Source of the DNA: Lepidostoma basale
Lineage: Eukaryota > Arthropoda > Insecta > Trichoptera > Lepidostomatidae
Assembly: GCA_022606425.2 (NCBI GenBank)
Contig: JAHDVF020001050.1
Location: forward strand, 124,001-188,000
DNA length: 64,000 nucleotides
Direction of reading: 5' to 3'
In this document: positions 19,722 through 31,700 of the stretch, in pieces
Position numbering within the stretch: position 1 is the first letter of the stretch
How the letters are laid out: each line of letters starts with the position of its first letter
Translations under genes and position numbers: made by a program
Notes under the pieces: generated by a model
Told to the model about the DNA's origin: nothing
The model's input: the letters and a program-made list of their open reading frames with translations, nothing else
Database searches by the model: none

Positions 19722-22700
19722 ATGGTTGGAATGAAAAGTAAACCCGATCTGCAGACTCTCACCGACTTGGCCAACAAGCTGAGGATTCACAGCATCACTT
19801 CAACAGATGCGTCGAAGTCCGGGTGAGTTAAATTTGGTTTGATTTAATTATTGTTGATCATTACGCCGGTTTTTCGCGTGTATTGTTGAAGGTCTAATGA
19901 AGGTGACATTAGACATTGGTAATTCGAGGTTTTAACACCCTTCACTTTATCAAGTGTGCTCTAGTTTCTCACGTGTTGAATGTTTTCTCATATCCATTTT
20001 TATGTTTGTAGTTATAGTTTAATGATAGGGTTTCCGCCGGCTCACCGGCTTGAGGCTAGGCAGGGCGAACGGCATAGCTGCATAAATGAAGCATTCACTC
20101 GTGTGAATCCAATTAGATTCCGATGAGTTTTTATAAATTTACTTATTTTAAATACAGGGTGTCCATGCTGCGAGAGCAAAGCTTCAAGGGGGTGGTTGGG
20201 GATGATAAAATAAGCAAAAAATCGTTCTACAGGGGGGGGTCTAAAATGTACCGTTATCGAGTTACAGGGTGTTTAATTTTTTTTTTCGATTTTTAATACT
20301 ATTACTAATAATTTTTTTTCTCGAAAACCATCAATTTTAAAAACTTAAATTAAATGAGATTCAATAGACAATTATTGTACCTTAATTTTGGTATATCATT
20401 TGTTGATCAACGCCATACCAAACTGAAGCTATTCAGCTTCAAAGTTGAAATTTTTTTTTTTTCTAAAATTTCTAACTTAAAGTTAAAATATCTCGAAAAA
20501 ATCATGTCAAAATTTTTTAATTTTTTATTTTTAAATTATTTCTTATTTAATTTCGCATCAAAATGTTGAAAGTTTGAAATCAATCCCACTTCAGACAAAA
20601 AAGTTACAGGATTAAACACGTGCGCATGTAAAGATAAAAACGGTGACCATTTTGAAGATTTTTTATAAAATTCTATTAGTTTTAAGTTATTGTAAATACT
20701 ATTAATAAATTTGAGATTTAAAAGTAAATGAATTATAGGAGTTTAATATTTTAATGTACTGAAGAGGCGCACATGCGCACGTGTTTAATCCTGTAACTTT
20801 TTTGTCTGAAGTGGGATTGATTTCAAACTTTCAACATTTTGATGCGAAATTAAATATGAAATAATTAAAAAAAAAAAAAAATTATGAAATGATTTTTTCG
20901 AGATATTTTAACTTTAAGTTCAAAATTTAGAAAAAAAAAAAAAAAATTCAACTTTGAAGCTGAATAGCTTCAGTTTGGTATGGCGTTGATCAACAAATGA
21001 TATACCAAAATTAAGGTACAATAATTGTCTATTGAATCTCATTTAATTTAAGTTTTTAAAATTGATGGTTTTCGAGAAAAAAAATTATTAGTAATAGTAT
21101 TAAAAATCGAAAAAAAAAAAATTAAACACCCTGTAACTCGATAACGGTACATTTTAGACCCCCCCCTGTAGAACGATTTTTTGCTTATTTTATCATCCCC
21201 AACCACCCCCTTGAAGCTTTGCTCTCGCAGCATGGACACCCTGTATTTAAGTAAAATTGAAATCAATTATTTTGGTTTTACATTTCAACACAACATATGA
21301 AACATTTTTATAGAGCAGATTTGTATCCATATTATAATAATTCTACCCACTTTTTGTGAAGTTCAAAGTCTATCAGAATGTTAAGTTATTTAAACTCTGA
21401 CTTGATGTTTGCGTATAATTTTTGAAGTGTTTTGAAGAATAACTACGTATCATTTACATAACCTTTTTATTATTGTTGCCTAGCTCAGGCTAACAATTTC
21501 ATTGAACAAAAATGAAAATACTTGTGTTGGGCAGGTTCAATATTTTGAATTGATAGAAAATGTGCATTTTGATGACCGAAATCAGAATTGGGATTGCGAC
21601 TGTTCTGCGACTGCATTTTGAATTTACCTTCTGAAATGTGATGTCTTTTTTAATAGTACAATAATTATTTGTTTTTCTAGTACACATTCTTGTCATTTAT
21701 AATATAATGATAAATTTCTAGACATCCCAGAAAACAATTTACATATTCGTCTCTATTGAGATACAATTAATCCTTGAAAATGATTTACCCGCAATGGGTA
21801 AAATCCAGTATTTGTCTACAAGTATTTGTATACATTCAAAATGTTGATAAATATCTAGCATTAGAATTTTCCTCTTCTTCTTAGTCTTCAGCCTTCTTCT
21901 CTCCACTGTTGGATATTGGCTTTCTCCACTCATCCCTGCCTTATCCCTTCCGCATCCAGGTCGTCCCAGCTGGTTGGGCAATGTTGTCGGTCCATCTTTT
22001 AGAATTTTCCTTATTGAGTTGATATATAAGTAATTTTCTACTCTGCCTTAAGATCTGACGAGAGTTTATTCTGAAGCAAACCCACAAATACTTAAATGTA
22101 TAAAAGTTTTCTAATGTATTCTTCAACTGCAAGTCAGTTAAAGGGTAGTACAGTGTAAACTTTGTAAAAATATGTATTCGCAACACAACAATAAAATAAA
22201 ACAATTTTTTTCATTTGTATGAACTTGTCGTCTAGTCATACATGTAATGGTTTCAATAACCACTCTTCAGATGAACTTCTAAAGCTGTGATTATTCTGCG
22301 ATAATCCCCACAAGGTCACAGCGCATGACCTCTGGTGGAATGTTAAGGCGTGACCTGGCAGGACCCCTCTGAGATACACTTGTCACAGCGAAGGTCAAAT
22401 GTTTTGTGTTACAAATACTCGTACATGATACCCACCATTTCTGTAACTGAATTGACCGCAATCTTAGTACTCTTCTCAAGTACAACAATGTATTCTCTAG
22501 CGCTGTCCAAGGTACATTTTTTAATTCATTAATAATATTAAATTTACAAACTTTATGGAATTGAGTGTTAACATATTCCTGCAATAATAAAATATATAAA
22601 AAAAAGATATATACTCATTTTCAGTTTCCTTATGGCATTTTTAATCCACACAAAAGACGTACTATTGTGTAGTACTACTTAGCTACTGGAATGCCTTACT

Positions 22701-25700
22701 TTGTGTCCATTTAGCGATAAGGATTATATTATCATGATTAACATTTTTGACCTATGCACCAAAACCACAATATTGCCACAAACTGATTGAATAGTAGTTA
22801 CCGGTGATAATAAGATGAAGTTTCTCTCTATTACAGCTCGGCTGGCCAAATAAGCTATGTATCAGACTATGTCTATTGGAACCTTTTGATATTTTCTTTG
22901 AATTTTTGTTATAAAATGTATTCTGGTTGTATTGTCTTTAAAAATATATATACAAATGAGTTTGCCCCTTTTTAACCTCATTGTGAGGTTGGCTTCATTT
23001 GCAGTAACATTAAAATGGTTTCAAACTGCAGCTGACTTCATTTGCAGCTCAGATTGTCCCAGTTCATTATAATATTATCTATAATTTAGTAGTAAGGAAC
23101 TCGAGTAAAAAGGTTTATAAGATACATTTAATTATCAGGCTGCTAATATAGTCTGCCATAGTTCAAAACCATTTTTTTTACTGCAAATGTAGCTAGCCGC
23201 GCTATAAAAGTTAAATATAATTTTGAAAAATTTGCATATTGGTTGGTTCATTCCAGCCCACAAACTGGGTCATTTGGGCTGTGCCGATGTGTCTTTATTA
23301 ATATTATTATCCATATCGGTATCTCGTACCTCGCTCGAGGCTGATAGCTGATTTGCAGATTAGTGCCAATTGATTGAGCAATTAAAATAAGACTTTATTA
23401 ACACACACATATTTTGATAAAGTTTTAAATCTTTGGTAAAATCAAATACAAGCAATTCCGTATGATATTGTCCTCTCTGGTTGCAGCCACCCCACGTCAT
23501 GTGCCTCCATCGCCGACATCATGTCGGTCTTGTTCTACAACACCATGCGCTACAACGTAACCTCCCCACGAGACGCCTCCAGCGACCGTTTCATCCTCTC
23601 CAAGGTAATGTTTCTCTTCATTTCAACTTGCACGGTGTAACCAAGTTTTTGTGTCGCAAATATTTTCAGTTTCATCTGATACCATCTTTTACTTGATATA
23701 TATTTTTAAAACTAACTAACTAACTAACCATCACGCCGTCTCCCCGAAGGGGTAGGCAGAAAGAATGGACTGCCACACTTTTCTTTCCTGACATATTTCT
23801 CTCGCTTCCTCAACATTCATACATCGTGTCATGCACGCGCGTCGATTTCTCTGACTCCTCACATGGCCGACATTCAATATTTGATTTATTTGATCGTGCC
23901 ACGTTTTCCTCGGTCTTCCTCTATTTCTGGTTCCATTTACATCATTAACATATAATTTTTTTACCATTCTTTCTTCATTCATTCTTTCCATATGTCCAAA
24001 CCATCTTAATGATCCTTTCATTATTTTGTTCATGACACCATCATTCGCACCGCATTCACTTCTTATATTTTCATTCGACACTCTATCATACACAGAATAT
24101 CCACACATTCGTCTAAGAGATCTCATTTCTACTGCATTTATTCTACTTTCATCCTTCCTTTGCCAGTTCCATGCTTCGCTTCCATACATAAGGGTCGGTA
24201 GAAGAACACCATTGTGCACTGCCATTCTAGCTTTTTTGGATAGGTTTTTGTTTGCGATGACAACTTTAAGTGCACCATTCACTTTGTTGCCTGCCCCAAC
24301 CCTTCTTTCAATATCCCTCTCCACTCTCCCATCTCTTGTAAACATACTACCTAAATACACAAACTCAACTACTTGCTCCAAGTTTTCACCATTCACGCTA
24401 ATGTTGCAGACTGTCGTGGTTTCTTCCTTTTCAAAAATCATTACCTTGGACTTATTAACATTCATCATCAGATCATTTCGCATGCATACCTCATACATAC
24501 AATTCACCAGGACTTGTAGTTCATGCTCGTTGTCAGCAAGTAGGACAGCGTCATCCGCATACAAGAGGCAGCTTACTGACACTCCGTTCATTTTGGCACC
24601 TACATCCAACCCTTTCAGCTCTTTCATACAATTGTCCATATACAGATTAAATAACCACGGGGACATTACGCAACCTTGTTTGACACCTTTATTGATATTA
24701 TTGATATTGTTTTTAAAAATATATATTTTTAGTATAAGATTATCTATTAAAAAATATATAGGAGGGAAATACGAACTATTATTATAAAAAACAACATTAA
24801 TATTGGTAAATTGACTGTCTTTTAGAAATGAATAAATGATTAATATGCATATGATTGGGAGCTTGGGAGACTAAAAGTAAAAGTGTATTAATTTCAATTC
24901 TAAATTACAATTTTATATTATCATGATGTATTGTTTAATATTATTTATTAGTTCTTACTGATAAAAAATAATTATTACTACTTATAACAATTAGCCCAGG
25001 TTAACTTTTAAATTCAAATTATTGTATCGAATTTAAAATGCGTTTTTTATATTAGTCTTTCTTTGTTTAGTTTTTATTATCCCCTGAAACATGTCGTGTT
25101 TTTTAAAAATATTTTGTGGATTATATGGAAACAAAGTTATTTTCAATTTCCTAAGTGTATTACTATGGAATTGTACAGTTGACAATTGACATTAGTCTTA
25201 GCTTTCAATAAGTTGTTTGATTTATAATATTATTTTTTAAAATAATATTTTACACCATTACAGCCCAAACCGTGCTTGGATCGATATAAAGGATAAAGCT
25301 ATTATATTGCTTCTCATGACATGTGATAGGTAGCTAATCTATTGCCATGTTATTGTTACGTGAATTCTACAAAGACTGGGAATCATACTGTAATTGCCGG
25401 GAATTGAATTCGGGACCTTCGGTGTGGTAGTCAGAGCGGTTTTCACTCTGCCAGGAATGTCACCTTTTATGAATAAATCTCTGGACACCAGAGCACCGAT
25501 AACTGTGACACTGATGTGAGGTGACGGAATTAACCCTGAGGGAGAGCGTGCCCGGTGCACTTGCACTCGCCTGCTCGGCTTATTGCAGACCGCAGTCATT
25601 ATTCTTATCATCAAGTGTTGATATTGATTAGTGTTACATAACGCAGATGGCGGAAGATGATAAGAGTGTGAGTAAAAATAGTAAGTGATCCAGCACTGTG

Positions 25701-28700
25701 AAAATAATATTAAATAAAAAATATAACATAATCAAAGTAAAATACAACACAGAATAAGTTAAAAGTGTTAAATTAAATAACTTTGTTTTTTGTATCACAA
25801 TTTATTTTATTTTACGCGACAGCTTCGTCAACCTAGTTGACACCATTTAATTTATCAGCTTAAAATGTGAAGGTATAGTGTTTCGACCAAAACAATGGAC
25901 TACAAAATAAGTTCATGTATATCAGCAGTCATATAGAAAAATACATATTGAAAAAGCATAAAATAACCTTGCGAAATAGAGGATATCGTTCAGTAGAGTA
26001 GATCCAGAAGAAGATACTGGAGGGACCATGTAGCCCGAATGGATGGTGACAGACTTGCATATACAGCCGCTTATGAAATCCCTTCCGGACACCGCCCACC
26101 TGGAAGACCGCCTAAAAGATGGAGGGACAGCTGGATCTCATCATCCGACGAGACATGATTTCTGTGTCACAGATCGTCAGATCTATTAAAAGAAGAAGAA
26201 GAAGAATACCTATTTATATATGTCGTTATTGATTTGTTTAGTATTTTGATGACATCTTTATAATTATAACCTAAATTCTGTTTGCGCGGAACAAGAGTTA
26301 TCACAATAATAATTGGAGTTGTCACAATAATAAGGTAGATGTTGAACTATGAGGTCTATGGATAGATATGTATTATAATATAATAGATCAGGACTGTCAA
26401 TCATTGAATTTAAATATAAAAAAAGTGTTATGAAAATATAATGTTTCCAAAAAGTTATTCAAATGTGAACACACAACACAAAGTGATGGCGAATAATTAT
26501 ATGATAGAAGAGAGCAGGTTAGGTTATATCGTCAGTTCAAAGGTAAAACTCATTAAGTGACATTTTAAATTTTTTTTTGCAATTTCTGTTTCAGACTTGT
26601 GAATTCTACGTCAGAAATCAATCACCAAGTGTATTTATTAAAGAATAACAGTTATTCTTTAATAAAAACACTTGGTGATTATTTTCTGACGTAGAATTCA
26701 CAAGTCTGATACAGAAATTGCAATTTTTTTTTTTTTTTAAATGTTACTTAATGAGTTTTACCTTTGAACCGACGATATGAGGTTTGATTAGATCAAAAGG
26801 GTTAAGGTAGGTTAGGAATATATGTATCTCCCCTCGAGCCGGAGAGTTACCTGCAAACAGTTGTATTAGTAGTAGGAGGTGGCGTGGCCGCTCTGTTCTT
26901 TAACTCTAATTGTTTTCTCTTTTATTTCTGGTTTTATGGGCCTAACATACGTGCTTCTGCGCTAACTTTCTACATTCATTTCTTGTTTTACTAATGGAGA
27001 TTTTTACTACCCGCTCCAGAGATCATTACTTACAACAACTTTCTAACCAATAACCCTTTGATACACACCTGTTTATATTAATCTATATCTTAGCATTAGT
27101 TTTGTACTTTGTTTTACAAATGATTTCAAAATTATTTACCGCCATTCAAACACAATCAAAATAATTTCTATAGGTTTAAATAACCTGATCTAAATTAGAT
27201 TTGATTATTTTAAATTGTTTTTACTATAACAATTTGTAACAATGTTAAGATGCCGGTGTCTTAAATACATTGATTGCTAAGATGTCACAAATAAGACATA
27301 CTTCAATAAGTTGCAGGCTTCATGGTAGGTATGTTTGTAGGGCCACGCAGCTCCCGTATTGTACGCGGCGTGGGCTGAGGCCGGGAACTTCGATGTGTCT
27401 CTCCTGGCAAACCTGAGAAAGATCGACTCCGATCTGGAGGGTCACCCGACACCTCGCTTACCCTTCATCGACGTGGGCACCGGTTCCCTGGGCCAGGGGC
27501 TTGCTGTGGCTTGTGGAATGGCATACGTCGGGAAGTACTACGACAAGGCGCCCTACAGGTTACTTCATTTTTGTATTAACCTCACTATACGCTCATTTCT
27601 TCATATCCTTACTCAATCTTAACTCGACCATTTGGTACCTAAAATTACATAACTCCTGAAACCGGTTAAAACAATAAGAGCAACCAAGATTATATTAAAT
27701 TAAGGAAAAATAGTATTCCTCTCATCTATGATGCTCAATTTGTCCCTTATGAATTCTCTCCTTATCCTATTCTACCTAATAAATGTTTCCAGATGGTTTT
27801 TAATTTACTTGGATTGGTTGATTATACAAGGTGTCTCAAAATAAAGTATATATTTAGTGGATCAATACAAAAAAGTAAGCCATTTATCGAAAAAATGTTT
27901 ATTAATTATTAAACTACACCATTTGGGAACTTATTCCTTAAAAATCATGTCGTTCAAATGAAAACCCCCACATTCGCGCCACTCATTTTAAGTCCAACAG
28001 TAAAATTTCTAATGGCGGCTCGGCAGGTAGACTCCGTGATGGCTGCCATTTGGTGACAAATATTTTTTTTCAATTGAGCCAGGGAAGTCGGTTTATTGGC
28101 ATAAACTTTAGATTTAAGATAACCCCACCGGAAAAAGTCCATATGGGTTAAATCAGGACTGCGTGGCGGCCAATTTATGTCACCTCTACTGGAGATCAAT
28201 TTGCCGGGGAAAATTTCACGAACTCGTGGCAAAGACGTATTGGACGTGTGTGACATTGTTCCGTCCTGCTGGAACCATATTCTTTGGTTGTAGCCAGGAA
28301 AGTTTTGCAATTCAGGCACCAAGAAGTCACCTAACATCTCCACATAACACTAAATTCAAATATAAACTTTCTTTTGAGACACCTTGCATGTATAGAGTGA
28401 TGGTATCACACTTCCATTGTAGCCCATCTCTAGTATTAACCTTGATCTAGTGTATGTGAGTGACATTAATACTTCAATTAAATAATTTTTAATAAATATA
28501 AAATATATTAAATTCATGGTGGACATTGAAGATCCATTTTGAGTGCAAAATTATAAAAGTGTGCTAATGGCGTGTCGTGTTGTATTGTACACGCAGGGTG
28601 TACTGCGTGATCGGAGATGGTGAGGCGGCCGAAGGCAGCATCTGGGAGTCGCTGCACTTCGCCTCCCACTACAAGCTGGACAACTTGGTGGTCATCTTCG

Positions 28701-31700
28701 ACATCAACCGCCTCGGCCAGTCTGAACCCACTTCTCTCCAGCACCAGGTGAGGACATTCATACTTGTTTACTTTTTAAGATTTAACCATTTTCTTTAGTT
28801 ACTCTAGCCTAAAACTTTCCGAGTGAGGACGTGGATATGTAATACAAACTGGGCGGTGGTTTAGTAATAAATTACTGTTTCTGCTCATATCGGGAAATGT
28901 AAAATAAATTCTTGTACTATTGATTTTAATTCTATGTCGTTATTCCAAGATAATGAGATTATTCAAGATTGTATTCAATAACCTGCTTCCAATTTAGCGT
29001 CACATACATCTTTGGTAGGTAATATGGTCAATTTAATTTCTCTTTTATAATAGAATAATTCAATTTCTGTTTAGATAATAAAAAATAAAGCGATATTAAT
29101 ATAATATAAGCAATATTCGTTTTATGATAATTCTATTATGAGAGTGACTTATTTCACCTTGCTAGGGCAAGTATATTTGATAACCCTCAATGAATATTTA
29201 ATATGGAATTGTAAATCATGAAACAGTAAAGAAATGAATTAAAAATTGTTTAAAAAAAATTGTCATAAAATGCAATTTTTTTTTTTACGCATATCATTCG
29301 CTCTTGAAAGTGACATCAATCTAAAATATTTTTAAATATCAATAATTTAAATTAATTGATTTGGGGTCATGAATTTTACATTGAAGGCAGAATTGGTTTG
29401 TTTATTTTTGACAGCTTCATAAACATGTGCAAACAAGAATGTGTAAAATATAATGATTGTGACGGTAACAGATGGAGGTATACCGCCGGCGAGTGGAGTC
29501 CTTCGGTCTGCACACCCTGGTGGTGGACGGGCACGATGTGGGGGAGCTGGTGAAGGCGCTGGATCAGGCCGAGGCCACCAAGGGGCTGCCCACCGCGCTG
29601 GTCTGCAAAACCTACAAGGGCCGCGGCTTCCCCAACATTGAGGACTTGGATAACTGGCATGGAAAGGCTTTGGGGAGCGAATCGCAGAGAGTCATTGCGG
29701 TAAGTAATATAAATTTCAACTCCCCTCCCAGCAGTGACATTCAAATTATAATTTCTTGTACAGAAAGTGTGTTGAATTAAAAAAATGTTTTAAGGCCTAA
29801 ATTTGAAAAGATTACAGAACGGGCAGTTAATCAACACCGCTATATATTGGCACATTTTTGATTGATACAAAAATGAGGTCCACTGAAGATTGTGTCTGAT
29901 AATGACTCAAATTCAACATGTATTAAGTGATTTTTTTTTAAAGAAATCTGTCTTTTTAACCATTTTATTATATTTCTTCATACCTGCATTTCTAAATTAA
30001 CTGAAATGATGGTTTCATTCTCTTTATGTCTATTGATAAAGTTCAATTACAAATTATTCTATATGAATTTCAACAAATTCGGATTGATATAGTAATATGT
30101 AGAAATCTCAACTAAAAATGTCTTTTTTGATATAGTATCAAATGCAAATAATATGTAAAAAGCCAATGCAATAATGAAAGGATCATTAAGATGGTTTGGA
30201 CGCATTATTAAGAAAGAATGGTAAATAAAGTATATGTAAACAACGTGAACAAAACTTGAAATAGGTTAAGACCGAGAAAAACGTGACACGAGCAAATCAA
30301 TCAAATATTAAATGTTGGCCACTGAGGGGTCGCAGAAATTGATAGTCCATTCTTTCGTTCTATATGAATTCCATTAAAGTATTATAGAATTGCTACAGTT
30401 GCATGCAGACATTTTCTCAACTCAACAACAGACCATTTCAGACCAAGTTCCCAAACTTGCTTGTCAGTATTAGAAATAATTTTTATTATATAGTTATAAT
30501 TGTAAGATTTTTTCTCTTACAGCACTTGCAGGGCCAGCTGGTGAACCCCAATGCCCGCCCGACCCTGCAGAGCCCTCTGGCTGTGGTGCCTGTGGTGCCG
30601 CTGGGACCCGTGACCCTCTCCTCCCCGCCCGCCTACAAGGAGGGGGAGACCGTGGCCACGCGCCTCTCCTACGGCATCGCTCTCAAGAAGATCGCCGACT
30701 CCAACCCCAGGTCAGATATCTCCCGCCAATGCAACAATACTAAAAAATATATTTTTGATGCTTCTTATATCAGTTAAAATAAAACTAACTAACCAACCAT
30801 CACACTGAAGGGGTTGGTAGAAAGAATGGACCACCGCACTATTCTTTCCTGACACACTTCTCTCACGTCCTCAACATTTATACATCGTGACATGCATGAA
30901 TGTTGATTTCTCCGACTCTTCCCGTGGCCGACATTCAATAATTGCATTTCCACATTTTCCTTGGTCTTCCTGTGTTTCTTGTTCCATTTACATTGTTTTT
31001 CGTTTGTAATGTCTCATTTGTGTATCATGTATAAATAAATAAATAAACTAAATAAACATACATTAAATATAATATGTATACACTTTTAATTTGTTTTTAC
31101 ACCATTTTATTTTTTTACAACCGACCGGTTTCACTTCCGCTGGAGCTTCGTCAGTAACATTCAAAAGACACATTAGTATCCCTGATAAAGCGAGTGCTTC
31201 ACACACAAAGTGTTTGCCGAAGCTAGTACTTCAGCCACAAATTAGTGCTTCATACGAAAGTATGTTAACATATACTTTATTATTCTTTCTTCATTCACTC
31301 TTTCCACGTTCAAAATCTTTCTTTACCATTCTTCCCTCGGTTAAAATATATATATTATGTTCTAGGGTCATCGCTTTGGACGGAGACACCAAGAATTCCA
31401 CCTTTAGCGACAAGCTGAAGGCAGCATATCCCGACAGGTTCTTATTTTTTAATCACTTTTGACATGTCCCGCCATGTCCCGGAGATCCGGCATTGGACTT
31501 GGCATGTGTCTCGAAGTTAATAATTCTGATGTGTACCCCTCCAGGTACATCGAGTGCTTCATCGCTGAGCAGAATTTGGTGGGAGTGGCCATCGGGGCTG
31601 CCTGCCGCGATCGTACCGTGGCTTTCGTTTCCACCTTCGCTGCCTTCTTCACCAGAGCCTTTGATCAGGTAGGGAACAACCATCATATTCTTGGGCTTCG

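Noticed and set aside
24026..24787. 253-codon plus-strand frame
   Set aside because: Antisense of the LINE-A frame at 23709-24718; composition is typical of a shadow.
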